Source: Arthrobacter sp. DWC3 (GTDB lineage Bacteria; Actinomycetota; Actinomycetes; Actinomycetales; Micrococcaceae). Taken from it: 64,000 bases of DNA. A program made the position numbers and the translations under genes. Positions 25,827 to 34,111 of this stretch are shown piece by piece. The notes below the pieces were generated by a model. The model had not been told where the DNA came from, did not search any database, and saw only the letters and a program-made list of their open reading frames with translations. Where the stretch lies: assembly GCF_002929375.1 (NCBI RefSeq), contig NZ_PJIP01000003.1, positions 62,001 to 126,000 on the forward strand, in the 5' to 3' direction. Numbering within the stretch: position 1 is the stretch's first letter; every line of letters starts with the position of its first letter.

Positions 25827-26572
25827 TGGACTACTCGAGCACCAACCTCTTCGTGCAGATGTGGGAGTGGCTCACCGCGCCCGCCAACTGGGAGGGCGAC
25901 CGCGGGATCCCGACGCGCGTCGTCGAGCACCTCGGGTTCACCGGGCTGACCATGGTGATCGCCTTCGCGATCGCCGTGCCGATCGGCCTCTACGTCGGCC
26001 ACACGGGCCGCGGCCGGGTGGTCATCGTCTCCGGCGTCGGGATCCTCCGCGCCCTGCCGACCCTCGGCATGGTGTTCCTGTTCACGCTGCTCGCCGGGCT
26101 CGGGCTGATGCCGCCCATCTGGGCGCTCGTGCTGCTCGCCGTCCCGCCGCTGCTGAGCGGCATCTACGCCGGCATCGCGTCGGTGAACCGCACCGTGGTG
26201 GACGCCGCACGGAGCATGGGCATGGGCGAGCTGCAGATCCTCTTCCGGGTCGAGGTGCCCAACGGCCTGCAGGTCATCCTCGGAGGGGTGCGCGCCGCGG
26301 TCCTGCAGGTCATCGCGACCGCCGCCGTCGTCGCCTTCATCAACCTCGGCGGGCTCGGGGTGTTCCTCGTCGAGGGCACCCAGCTCGCCGACTACGGGCG
26401 CCTCTTCGGCGGCGCCGTCGTCATCACCGTCCTCGCGATCGCCGTCGATCTGCTCCTGGGCCTGGTGCAGCGACTCGCCATTCCACCGGGCCTGCGGGCA
26501 TCCGGGTCACAGAAAACCAGAGATTCCGGCCGGCAGAAGGCCGTCGCCGGAGCACAAGGAGGAACACCATGA
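25826..26572 (+). CDS. Betaine/choline-type ABC importer permease (second)
   Basis: A 248-residue permease, partner of the preceding one. The EAA loop reads DAARSMGMGELQILFRVEVP, and GILRALPTLGMVFLFTLL is the family's conserved helix. VVAFINLGGLGVFLVEG is a further mark. It carries a soluble C-terminal tail of about 30 residues, rich in Gly, Ser and basic residues, unlike the membrane part. The stop TGA overlaps the next gene's ATG by four bases (ATGA), so all four operon genes are translationally coupled or nearly so. Confidence 0.9.
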   Translation: MDYSSTNLFVQMWEWLTAPANWEGDRGIPTRVVEHLGFTGLTMVIAFAIAVPIGLYVGHTGRGRVVIVSGVGILRALPTLGMVFLFTLLAGLGLMPPIWALVLLAVPPLLSGIYAGIASVNRTVVDAARSMGMGELQILFRVEVPNGLQVILGGVRAAVLQVIATAAVVAFINLGGLGVFLVEGTQLADYGRLFGGAVVITVLAIAVDLLLGLVQRLAIPPGLRASGSQKTRDSGRQKAVAGAQGGTP

Positions 26573-27537
26573 AGAACCTGTCAGCGCAACGCGCCACCCG
26601 GCGCGCTTTGATGGGACTGGCCGGCGGCCTGACGGCCGCGCTGGCGTTGACCGCCTGCGGTGCCGACAGCGATCCCCAGGGCGCCACGGAGAGCACCGCG
26701 AGCGCCGCCGGCGGTTCCGTCGTCGTCGGTTCGGCGGACTTCCCCGAGAGCCAGATCATCGCCGAGATCTACGCCGGAGCGCTCAAGGGCGCCGGAGTCG
26801 AGGCGACGACCAAGCCCAACATCGGGTCGCGCGAGATCTACTACTCCGCCCTCGAGGACGGATCGATCGACATCCTGCCCGAGTACGGCGGCAACCTGCT
26901 CCTCTTCGCCGATCCCGACGCGACCGCGGCATCCGCCGACGACATCCTGGCGGCCCTGCCCGACGCCCTCGCCACGAAGTCGCCCGACGTGAAGCTCGGC
27001 GTGCTCGAGCCCTCGAAGGCCGAGGACAAGGACGCGCTCGTCGTCACGGCGGCCACGGCCGAGAAGTACGGACTCGAGTCCATCGCGGACCTCGCGAAGG
27101 TCTGCGGCGAGATCACCATCGGCGCCCCGAGCACCTTCCAGGAACGCGCGTACGGCCTGCCCGGCCTCAAGGAGAAGTACGGCTGCGAGCCGGGCGGCTT
27201 CGAGGCGATCAACGACGGCGGCGGGGACATCACCCTGCAGGCGCTGCTGAACGACGACGTGCAGGCGGCAGACATCTACACGACCACGCCGTCGATCGAG
27301 GACAACGACCTCGTGGTCCTCGAGGACCCGGAGAACAACTTCATCGCCCAGCAGGTGCTCCCGCTCATCAACACGGACACCGTCAGCGCCGAGGCGCAGG
27401 AGGTCCTGAACGAGGTGTCGGCGCAGCTGACCACCGAGGACCTGCTCTCGCTGAACCGTGAGGTCAGTGGCTCCGAGAAGCGCAACCCGGCGGATGCGGC
27501 GGCCGACTGGCTCGCGGAGAAGGGCCTCGCGGGCTGA
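26569..27537 (+). CDS. Betaine/choline-type ABC importer substrate-binding lipoprotein
   Basis: A 322-residue binding lipoprotein. The signal peptide ends in the lipobox ALTAC with the lipidated C30. The mature part is an OpuAC/ProX-like fold: GSVVVGSADFPESQIIAEIYAG at the N-terminus, IGSREIYYSALEDGSIDILPEYGGNLL, which is split here by families into the two lobes, and PSTFQERAYGLPGLKEKYG. The ATG has AAGGAGG upstream. It would sit on the outer face of the membrane and hand the compatible solute to the two permeases. A strong terminator follows, closing the operon. Confidence 0.9.
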   Translation: MKNLSAQRATRRALMGLAGGLTAALALTACGADSDPQGATESTASAAGGSVVVGSADFPESQIIAEIYAGALKGAGVEATTKPNIGSREIYYSALEDGSIDILPEYGGNLLLFADPDATAASADDILAALPDALATKSPDVKLGVLEPSKAEDKDALVVTAATAEKYGLESIADLAKVCGEITIGAPSTFQERAYGLPGLKEKYGCEPGGFEAINDGGGDITLQALLNDDVQAADIYTTTPSIEDNDLVVLEDPENNFIAQQVLPLINTDTVSAEAQEVLNEVSAQLTTEDLLSLNREVSGSEKRNPADAAADWLAEKGLAG

Positions 27538-27552
27538 TCCCGTCCCACCCCT

Positions 27553-27595
27553 CAGGGGCCCGGCACACGGCGTTCCACCGCGTGCCGGGCCCCTG
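27553..27595. terminator. Terminator of the OpuC-type operon
   Basis: CAGGGGCCCGGCAC (27553-27566) pairs perfectly with GTGCCGGGCCCCTG (27582-27595), a 14-bp stem with a 15-base loop. No U tract follows. Confidence 0.7.
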
Positions 27596-27614
27596 CCATG
27601 GCATCCCCGTATGG

Positions 27615-27620
27615 CATTCT
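27615..27620 (+). promoter_or_regulatory. -10 element for alaA, leaderless start
   Basis: CATTCT, a one-base variant of the local hexamer, is followed by six bases (GAACCA) and the ATG at 27627. Confidence 0.4.
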
Positions 27621-27626
27621 GAACCA

Positions 27627-28844
27627 ATGGCCACCTACGCGCAGTCGGATAAGCTCCGGAACGTCCTCTACGACATCAGGGGGCCGCTGCTCGAGCACGC
27701 CATGACCATGGAGGCCCAGGGCCACCGGATCCTCAAGCTCAACATCGGCAATCCCGCGCCCTTCGGCTTCGAGGCGCCGGACGCGATCCTCGTGGACATG
27801 ATCCGCAACCTGCCGAAGTCGCAGGGGTACAGCGACTCCCGGGGCATCTTCTCGGCGCGCACCGCCGTCGTGCAGTACTACCAGAGCCGCGGCATCACCT
27901 CGATCGACGTGGACGACGTCTACCTCGGCAACGGCGTGAGCGAGCTCATCACGCTCTCCATGCAGGCCCTGCTCAACACCGGCGACGAGATCCTCATCCC
28001 CACGCCGGACTACCCGCTGTGGACCGCATCCGTGGCGCTCGCCGGTGGCACGCCCGTGCACTACCTGTGCGACGAGGAGAACCACTGGTGGCCCGACCTC
28101 GAGGACATGGCCTCGAAGATCACGCCGAACACCAAGGGCATCGTCCTCATCAACCCCAACAATCCCACCGGGGCGGTCTATCCGCGCCCCGTCCTCGAGC
28201 GGATCGTTCGGCTGGCCCGCGAGCACGGGCTGATCATCTTCGCGGACGAGATCTACGAGAAGATCCTCTACGACGACGCCGTGCACATCAACGCGGCCTC
28301 CGTCACGGGCGACGACGTCCTCTGCCTCACCTTCAGCGGACTGTCGAAGGCGTACCGCATCGCGGGTTTCCGCAGCGGCTGGATGGCCGTCTCCGGTCCC
28401 AAGCGCGACGCCGCCAACTACATCGAGGGCATCAACCTCCTGGCCAACATGCGCCTGTGCGCCAACGTCCCCGCGCAGCACGCCATCCAGACCGCTCTCG
28501 GCGGCTACCAGAGCATCAACGACCTCATCCTGCCCGGCGGGCGCCTGCGCCAGCAGCGCGACAAGGCCGCCCAGATGCTCAACGCCATCGACGGTGTGAG
28601 CTGCGAGGTGGCGCAGGGCGCCCTGTACCTCTTCCCGAAGCTCGACCCCGACGTCTATCCCATCAGGGACGACGAGAAGTTCGCCCTGGACCTCCTCAAG
28701 CAGCAGAAGATCCTGATCTCCCACGGCAGCGCCTTCAACTGGGTGCACACCGACCACTTCCGGATGGTCACCCTGCCGAGTGTGGAGGTCATCGAGGACG
28801 CCGTGGGGCGGCTCGCCGACTTCCTCTCCACCTACAAGCCCTGA
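27627..28844 (+). CDS. alaA: PLP-dependent aminotransferase, AlaA type
   Basis: A 405-residue class I aminotransferase, the same length as E. coli AlaA and very like it along the whole chain as I recall that sequence. Marks are QGYSDSRGIFSARTAVVQYY, NGVSELITLSMQALLNTGDE, PTPDYPLWTASVALAGG, INPNNPTGAVY and the PLP lysine in SGLSKAYRIAGFRSGW. Conserved NVPAQHAIQTALGGYQSI lies near the C-terminal domain. It interconverts alanine and pyruvate with glutamate/2-oxoglutarate. The ATG at 27627 looks leaderless; 15 further in-frame codons upstream overlap the terminator hairpin and are rejected. The PPK2 gene begins 29 bases downstream. Confidence 0.92.
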   Translation: MATYAQSDKLRNVLYDIRGPLLEHAMTMEAQGHRILKLNIGNPAPFGFEAPDAILVDMIRNLPKSQGYSDSRGIFSARTAVVQYYQSRGITSIDVDDVYLGNGVSELITLSMQALLNTGDEILIPTPDYPLWTASVALAGGTPVHYLCDEENHWWPDLEDMASKITPNTKGIVLINPNNPTGAVYPRPVLERIVRLAREHGLIIFADEIYEKILYDDAVHINAASVTGDDVLCLTFSGLSKAYRIAGFRSGWMAVSGPKRDAANYIEGINLLANMRLCANVPAQHAIQTALGGYQSINDLILPGGRLRQQRDKAAQMLNAIDGVSCEVAQGALYLFPKLDPDVYPIRDDEKFALDLLKQQKILISHGSAFNWVHTDHFRMVTLPSVEVIEDAVGRLADFLSTYKP

Positions 28845-28873
28845 GCAGTCCCGCACCACCGGCAGGAGGACCC

Positions 28874-29737
28874 ATGGCAACGACCACCGAGAGCACCACG
28901 GGGAGCACCGAGATGCGTCGACTGCTCCTGGCGGGGCCCGACTTCTCCCTCGCGTCCGTGGACCCGCAGTCCACCCCCGGGTTCGACGGCGGCAAGGAGC
29001 AGGGCAGGGCCGCGCTCGCCGCCGGTGCGGAGGCGTTGTCCTCCCTGCAGGAGAAGCTGTTCGCGGAGAGCCGTGCAGGGAGCGAGATCGCCGTGCTGCT
29101 CGTCCTGCAGGGCATGGACACCTCGGGGAAGGGCGGGATCGTCCGCCACGTCATGGGGCTGGTGGACCCCCAGGGCGTGCAGCACCATGCCTTCAAGGCG
29201 CCCACCGACGAGGAGCGGCAGCACGACTTCCTGTGGCGCATCCGCCGGCAGCTGCCGGGGGCCGGGCTCATCGGGGTGTTCGACCGGTCCCACTACGAGG
29301 ACGTCCTGATCCACCGCGTGCGCGGCCTGTCGACGGCCGTGGAGGTGGAGCAGCGGTACGGGGCCATCCAGCAGTTCGAGGACGAGGTGGTCGCGTCCGG
29401 GACCCGCGTGCTGAAGGTCATGCTCCACATCGGCAAGGACGAGCAGAAGGTCCGGCTCAGCGAACGCCTCGACCGCAAGGACAAGCACTGGAAGTACAAC
29501 CCGGGCGACGTCGACGAGCGTGCCTACTGGGACCAGTACCAGGAGGCCTATCAGGCGGCGGTCGAACGGACGAGCACACCGGACGCCCCGTGGTACGTGG
29601 TGCCGGCGAACCGCAAGTGGTACGCGCGGCTCGCCGTGCAGCACCTGCTCACCGTGACGCTGGAGGACATGCAGTTGAGCTGGCCGCGGGCCACGTTCGA
29701 CGTCGAGGCCGAGAAGCGCCGCCTCGCCGCCACCTGA
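28874..29737 (+). CDS. Polyphosphate kinase 2 family protein
   Basis: A 287-residue single-domain PPK2. Walker A is LQGMDTSGKGG (about residues 78-88), Walker B is FDRSHYEDV (about 136-144), and the lid module SERLDRKDKHWKYNPGDVDE follows. The typical C-terminal WYVVPANRKWYARLAVQHLL is present. PPK2 enzymes move phosphate between polyphosphate and nucleotides; subclass and direction cannot be read from motifs alone. The ATG has AGGAGG five bases upstream. It probably shares a transcript with alaA and ends at an inverted repeat (29742-29780). Confidence 0.9.
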   Translation: MATTTESTTGSTEMRRLLLAGPDFSLASVDPQSTPGFDGGKEQGRAALAAGAEALSSLQEKLFAESRAGSEIAVLLVLQGMDTSGKGGIVRHVMGLVDPQGVQHHAFKAPTDEERQHDFLWRIRRQLPGAGLIGVFDRSHYEDVLIHRVRGLSTAVEVEQRYGAIQQFEDEVVASGTRVLKVMLHIGKDEQKVRLSERLDRKDKHWKYNPGDVDERAYWDQYQEAYQAAVERTSTPDAPWYVVPANRKWYARLAVQHLLTVTLEDMQLSWPRATFDVEAEKRRLAAT

Positions 29738-29741
29738 CATC

Positions 29742-29780
29742 CTGTCCGCATCCGATCCTGTCAGCATCCGATGCGGACAG
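29742..29780. terminator. Inverted repeat after the PPK2 gene
   Basis: CTGTCCGCATC (29742-29752) pairs with GATGCGGACAG (29770-29780), 11 bp with a 17-base loop. The element is built from repeated GCATCCGA steps. Likely terminator. Confidence 0.5.
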
Positions 29781-29836
29781 CATCCGACCGCATGCCCTCG
29801 TAGCCTTGAGGCTCCACCACCACCACGGAGGCCATC

Positions 29837-30208
29837 ATGGACTGGAAGATCGAACTCATCGGGGTGCCTGTCAGCGACGTGGACCGCTCCATCGCGTTCT
29901 ACCGCGACCAGGCGGGCTTCGTGCTCGACCACGACACGCGTGTGAGCGACGACATCCGGTTCGTGCAGTTCACGCCCCCCGGATCCGCCTGCTCCATCGC
30001 TTTCGGCGAGGGCATCAGTGACATGGCGCCGGGCTCGCTGCGCGGAATCCAGGTGGTGGTGGCCGATGCGGCGCAGGCGCGGGCCGAGCTCGTCGGGCGC
30101 GGCGTGGACGCGACGGAGGTCGACGAGCAGCCGTGGGGGAAGTTCGTCTACTTCGCGGACCCGGACGGCAACGCGTGGGCCCTGCAGGAGCTGCCCGCCT
30201 GGAGGTGA
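29837..30208 (+). CDS. VOC-family (glyoxalase-like) protein
   Basis: A 123-residue single-domain protein with two beta-alpha-beta-beta-beta repeats of the vicinal oxygen chelate fold. It begins MDWKIELIGVPVSDVDRSIAFYRDQAGF, the standard first repeat, and ends KFVYFADPDGNAWALQELP, the standard last strands, where E119 is a likely metal ligand. The substrate is unknown: glyoxalase, bleomycin-binding and dioxygenase members look alike at this length. The ATG at 29837 has GGAGG five bases upstream. It stands between the PPK2 gene and the convergent xseB. Confidence 0.85.
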   Translation: MDWKIELIGVPVSDVDRSIAFYRDQAGFVLDHDTRVSDDIRFVQFTPPGSACSIAFGEGISDMAPGSLRGIQVVVADAAQARAELVGRGVDATEVDEQPWGKFVYFADPDGNAWALQELPAWR

Positions 30209-30241
30209 GCCCGGCGCAGCGACGGCTCGTGCGCGGTCCGG

Positions 30242-30478
30242 CTACTGGCCCTCGGCCTTGTCCCGCGCCGCCGCGAGCCTCACCTTCGCGCCCTCGAGCC
30301 AGGCCTCGCAGCGGTCCGCCAGGGCCTCACCGCGCTCCCAGAGCGCGAGTGATTCCTCGAGGCTCACGCCTCCGGCCTCGAGCCGTGACACGACGGCAAC
30401 GAGTTCCTCCCGGGCGCGCTCGTAGGACAGCGTCCCGATATCGGAGGGCTGTGCCGTCCCGGTGGTCTTGTCCGTCAT
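30242..30478 (-). CDS. xseB: Exodeoxyribonuclease VII small subunit
   Basis: A 78-residue XseB. The core LSYERAREELVAVVSRLEAGGVSLEESLALWERGEAL is the whole family signature, a two-helix hairpin that wraps the large subunit (given here in pieces: LSYERAREELV, RLEAGG, SLEESLALWERG). Its ATG overlaps the xseA stop by four bases, so the two subunits are made together. The enzyme digests single-stranded DNA from both ends. Length is normal. Confidence 0.93.
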   Translation of the reverse strand: MTDKTTGTAQPSDIGTLSYERAREELVAVVSRLEAGGVSLEESLALWERGEALADRCEAWLEGAKVRLAAARDKAEGQ

Positions 30479-31791
30479 TGCGGCTTCCTCCTGTTCTCGC
30501 GGCCCGTGCCCGGGCCTGATTCCGTCTGGGCTGTGGCCTCGAACTGCCCGCCGGCAACCCGGATCCTCAGGGCGTCACCGCTGCCCACGTCGTCCGGGTC
30601 CCGGACCACGTGCCCGTCGGACCGCTGCACCACGGCGTAGCCGCGGTCGAGGGTCTTCTGCGGGGACAGCGACCGGACGCGCTCGCGCAGGTGGTGGACC
30701 GCATCGGCGTCGCGCTCCACCAGTGCGGACATGGATCGCAGGGCCCGGGAGCGGAGGCGCTCGACGTCGGCCTCGCGCACGTCGATCATCCCCTCCGGTT
30801 TCGCGAGGGACGGGCGGGAGCGCAGGTTGGCGAGGCTCTCGCTCTCGCGGTGCACGAGGACCCGGATGGACCGCTCCAGCGCGGCGCGCGCCTGCCGGAT
30901 CCGCCCCAGCTCCTCCGTGACGTCCGGTACCACGCGCTTCGCCGCGTCCGTGGGCGTCGATGCGCGCAGATCCGCCACCTCGTCGAGCAGGGGGCGGTCC
31001 GCCTCGTGCCCGATGGCGCTGACCACGGGGGTGGTGGCTCTTCCGACGGCCCTCACGAGCGATTCGTCGCTGAACGGCAGGAGGTCTTCCAGCGCGCCAC
31101 CGCCCCGGGCGATGATGATGACGTCGACCCGCGGGTGGGCGTCGAGCTCGGCGAGGGCCGCGGTGACCTGGGCGACGCTGCTCACGCCCTGGACGGCGAC
31201 CTCGCGAACCTCGAACTCGACGGCGGGCCAGCGCAGCGCGGCGTTCCGCATGACGTCCTTCATGGCGTCGGAATCCCGACCGGTGATGAGCCCGATCCGG
31301 TGGGGGAGGAGCGGCAGCGGCTTCTTGCGTGACGCCGCGAACAGTCCCTCCGCGGCCAGCGCCTGCCGCAGGCGTTCGATCCGCGCGAGAAGGTCCCCGA
31401 TGCCCACGGGCCGGATGTCGATGGTCTGCATCGACAGGCGCCCGGTCTTGACCCAGAAGTCCGGCTTGAGGCGGGCCACCACGCGCGAACCCCGTTCCAG
31501 CGGGCCGGAGACCCGCTCCATCACGGACCCGTAGACGGACAGGGAGAGCGAGACCTCCGAGTCCACGTCGCGCAGGGTGATGTAGCACATGCTCGCGCGC
31601 CGGTTCAGTTCGATGACCTGCCCTTCGACCCATGCGGCGGGCGCGCGCTCGATGTGCGCCTTGAGCTTCTCGGACAGCAGGTGGAGCGGCCATGGCGCAT
31701 CCGGGGAGGTCTCGCCCGCGGTCGCGGGGATGGTCGATGCGCGCTGCGCGGGGCCGTCGGCGGCCTGCGTACGCGTTCCCTCGCTCGTCAT
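30475..31791 (-). CDS. xseA: Exodeoxyribonuclease VII large subunit
   Basis: A 438-residue XseA. The OB-fold (about 35-135) has WVEGQVIELNRRASMCYITLRD, here only partly quoted: WVEGQVIELN and CYITLRD. The catalytic domain shows IGLITGRDSDAMKDV, VDVIIIARGGGALEDL, SAIGHEADRPLLDEVADLR and ASTPTDAAKRVVPD. The C-terminal KTLDRGYAVVQ is also standard. I took ATG 31791, since the family normally begins 20-40 residues before the OB-fold; the frame stays open 459 bases further without family-like sequence. The downstream xseB overlaps by four bases. Confidence 0.93.
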   Translation of the reverse strand: MTSEGTRTQAADGPAQRASTIPATAGETSPDAPWPLHLLSEKLKAHIERAPAAWVEGQVIELNRRASMCYITLRDVDSEVSLSLSVYGSVMERVSGPLERGSRVVARLKPDFWVKTGRLSMQTIDIRPVGIGDLLARIERLRQALAAEGLFAASRKKPLPLLPHRIGLITGRDSDAMKDVMRNAALRWPAVEFEVREVAVQGVSSVAQVTAALAELDAHPRVDVIIIARGGGALEDLLPFSDESLVRAVGRATTPVVSAIGHEADRPLLDEVADLRASTPTDAAKRVVPDVTEELGRIRQARAALERSIRVLVHRESESLANLRSRPSLAKPEGMIDVREADVERLRSRALRSMSALVERDADAVHHLRERVRSLSPQKTLDRGYAVVQRSDGHVVRDPDDVGSGDALRIRVAGGQFEATAQTESGPGTGRENRRKPQ

Positions 31792-31990
31792 GGGTGTCCT
31801 GTCCTCGGGGAGCGTCGTGCTCCCGTCCCCGCTCCTCGATCGTGCACTGTCCATCTCTACCATCCCGGACCCACACCGCGTCCCGAGGGGCCGCCATGTG
31901 CGCCACGGCCGTGCCGTACAGAGCGACGCACTGTGTCCGGGGACAACCGAACGGGCATAATCATGCACTCGACCACCACCTAAGGATTCC

Positions 31991-32833
31991 ATGCGGACCC
32001 TCGTCTCTGCCGTCCTGGCCCTCCTCGCGCTCGTCGTCGCCGCCGGGGGCCTGGCATCGGCCTGGATCGACGAACACCTCGTCGAGGAATCGGGCTTCGT
32101 CGCGCTCGCCGCCCCCCTGGGGAGCGACCCCGGTTTCCAGGCGGCGCTCGCGGAGTCGCTCGCCCAGGAGGTCACGGCGACCAGCGGGCTGCCCGAGCAG
32201 CTCCAGTCCTTCGTCGGACCGGTCGTCCTCGACGCCGCAGGTGCCGTCACCGGCTCGTCGGGCTACCCGGCGGCGTGGACGGAGACACTGCGCCTGTCCC
32301 ACGCGTTCACCCTCGCCGAGGCTCCCGGCCCGGGGGAGGCCGCGCCGGCAGTTCTGAGCCTCGACCTCCGGCCGGTGGCGGAACTCCTCGCCGACGACAT
32401 CGGCGGCCGGCTGGGCGTCGACGTACCCGTGCCGGGCGACACCACGATCGACGTCGGCTCCCTCGAGCGCGGCGGGATGCTGAGCGGAGTCGCGGACGCC
32501 GTGCAGGGGTGGAGGCTGTACCTCGCGGGTGCAGTGGTCCTGGGCCTGCTGGCCGTCGTGGTCGCGCGACGGCGCGGCACCACCCTCGCACTCCTGGGGC
32601 TCGGGCTCGCGGGGATCGGCGTGCTCGGGTTGCTGGCGGGGGACTGGGTGCCGGGAGTGGCGGCCAGGGCGCCCGGGACGAGTGCCATCGCCGACGTCTT
32701 CCTCGGAGGCCTCGCGGGGCGGGCCGGAGCGGACATCGCGGCGTCCAGCATGCCCGTGGTCGTCGTGGGCGTGGCCGCCCTCCTCCTCGGCGTCGTCGGC
32801 CGATTCCTACTCGGACCACGCCGTAGGGCTTAG
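31991..32833 (+). CDS. Hypothetical membrane protein with four predicted helices
   Basis: A 280-residue protein with an N-terminal helix (about 2-25), a soluble extracytoplasmic domain of some 140 residues that begins with paired motifs (DEHLVEESGFVALAAPLG, then FQAALAESLAQEVTA), and three more helices near 175-193, 197-215 and 253-273. This layout resembles actinobacterial membrane proteins of unknown function; I do not recognise a named family. AAGGA sits six bases before the ATG. A TAATCAT at about 31956 could be its -10. It lies between xseA, on the other strand, and ispH. Confidence 0.65.
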   Translation: MRTLVSAVLALLALVVAAGGLASAWIDEHLVEESGFVALAAPLGSDPGFQAALAESLAQEVTATSGLPEQLQSFVGPVVLDAAGAVTGSSGYPAAWTETLRLSHAFTLAEAPGPGEAAPAVLSLDLRPVAELLADDIGGRLGVDVPVPGDTTIDVGSLERGGMLSGVADAVQGWRLYLAGAVVLGLLAVVVARRRGTTLALLGLGLAGIGVLGLLAGDWVPGVAARAPGTSAIADVFLGGLAGRAGADIAASSMPVVVVGVAALLLGVVGRFLLGPRRRA

Positions 32834-32882
32834 CTCACAGCGGAGCGGCACCGGAACAGCCCGAGGGAGGAGGGCGAACCGC

Positions 32883-32888
32883 TAGAAT
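32883..32888 (+). promoter_or_regulatory. -10 element for ispH, leaderless start
   Basis: TAGAAT, a close match to the consensus, is followed by six bases (CGGACC) and the ATG at 32895. This is the clearest example of the leaderless pattern in the window. Confidence 0.6.
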
Positions 32889-32894
32889 CGGACC

Positions 32895-33992
32895 ATGACC
32901 AGTACCACCGTTCAGGTCCCCATGCCCACCATCCCGCGCAGGCGTCGCTCCCCGGAGGACGTGCTCGCCGCCGCGCCGGTGGCCGGGGAGAAGAAGGTAC
33001 TGCTCGCGGCCCCGCGCGGCTACTGCGCCGGCGTGGACCGCGCGGTCATCGCCGTCGAGAAGGCGCTCGAGCACTACGGTCCGCCCGTGTACGTGCGCAA
33101 GCAGATCGTGCACAACCTGCACGTCGTCTCGACGCTCGAGGCCAAGGGTGCCGTCTTCGTCGACGAGACCGACGAGGTCCCCGAAGGGGCGCTCGTCGTC
33201 TTCTCCGCCCACGGTGTGTCACCCGCCGTCGTGCAGTCCGCCGAGGACCGCGGCCTGCGCACCATCGACGCCACCTGCCCGCTCGTCACGAAGGTGCACA
33301 AGGAGGCCCAGCGGTTCGCCCGGGACGACTTCGACATCCTCCTGATCGGCCACGAGGGCCACGAGGAAGTGGAGGGCACCGCCGGGGAAGCGCCCGAGCA
33401 CATCCAGATCGTCAACGGCCCCGAGGACGTCGACAAGGTGCAGGTCCGCGACCCCGAGCGGCTCATCTGGCTCTCCCAGACCACGCTCAGCGTCGACGAG
33501 ACCATGCTGACCGTGAACCTGCTCAAGGAACGCTTCCCCACGCTGCAGGACCCGCCCAGCGACGACATCTGCTACGCCACGTCCAACCGGCAGGCCGCGA
33601 TCAAGAAGATCGCACCGCAGACCGACCTCGTCATCGTGGTGGGCTCCGCCAACTCCTCGAACTCGGTCCGTCTGGTCGAGGTCGCGCTCGAGTACGGAGC
33701 GAAGGCCGCCCACCGCGTCGACTTCGCCAACGAGGTGGACGAGTCCTGGTTCGAGGGCGTCACCACCGTCGGCATCTCCTCCGGTGCCTCCGTTCCGGAG
33801 AACCTGGTCCAGGACGTGCTCCGGCTCCTCGCCGACTACGGGTACGGCGAGGTCGAGGAAGTGGTGACGGCGCAGGAGGACATCATCTTCTCCCTGCCCA
33901 AGGAGATCCGTGCCGCGCTGAAGGCCATGGGTGACTCCACCCCCGCGGTCGGCGGTCGCGGCCAGCGGCAGGACCGCTCCAACCTCAACTGA
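32895..33992 (+). CDS. ispH: 4-hydroxy-3-methylbut-2-enyl diphosphate reductase
   Basis: A 365-residue IspH, the last enzyme of the MEP isoprenoid pathway, giving IPP and DMAPP. The three cysteines that hold the iron-sulfur cluster are C44 ([10 protein letters not shown]), C128 (DATCPLV) and C226 ([10 protein letters not shown]). Substrate-binding H73 (IVHN) and H106 (SAHGVSP) are present, as are [10 protein letters not shown] and ISSGASVPE. The N-terminal 35 residues and the C-terminal tail ([13 protein letters not shown]) are extra and disordered-looking, as in other actinobacteria. A hairpin at 34026-34056 separates it from convergent rmuC. Confidence 0.96.
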   Translation: MTSTTVQVPMPTIPRRRRSPEDVLAAAPVAGEKKVLLAAPRGYCAGVDRAVIAVEKALEHYGPPVYVRKQIVHNLHVVSTLEAKGAVFVDETDEVPEGALVVFSAHGVSPAVVQSAEDRGLRTIDATCPLVTKVHKEAQRFARDDFDILLIGHEGHEEVEGTAGEAPEHIQIVNGPEDVDKVQVRDPERLIWLSQTTLSVDETMLTVNLLKERFPTLQDPPSDDICYATSNRQAAIKKIAPQTDLVIVVGSANSSNSVRLVEVALEYGAKAAHRVDFANEVDESWFEGVTTVGISSGASVPENLVQDVLRLLADYGYGEVEEVVTAQEDIIFSLPKEIRAALKAMGDSTPAVGGRGQRQDRSNLN

Positions 33993-34025
33993 TCGGGCAG
34001 CACACCGCGCTCACACGGCATCATG

Positions 34026-34056
34026 CGACGGCGGCCCTCCCAAGGGGCCGCCGTCG
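34026..34056. terminator. Bidirectional hairpin between ispH and rmuC
   Basis: CGACGGCGGCCC (34026-34037) pairs with GGGCCGCCGTCG (34045-34056). It lies between convergent genes and has no U tract. The left arm and following bases, GACGGCGGCCCTCC, are identical to part of the hairpin at 61128-61165. Confidence 0.7.
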
Positions 34057-34111
34057 TCGTCCCGGGCCACGCAGCCGGTCCTCCGGCCGGGCCGCCGACG
34101 CGGGACCTGTG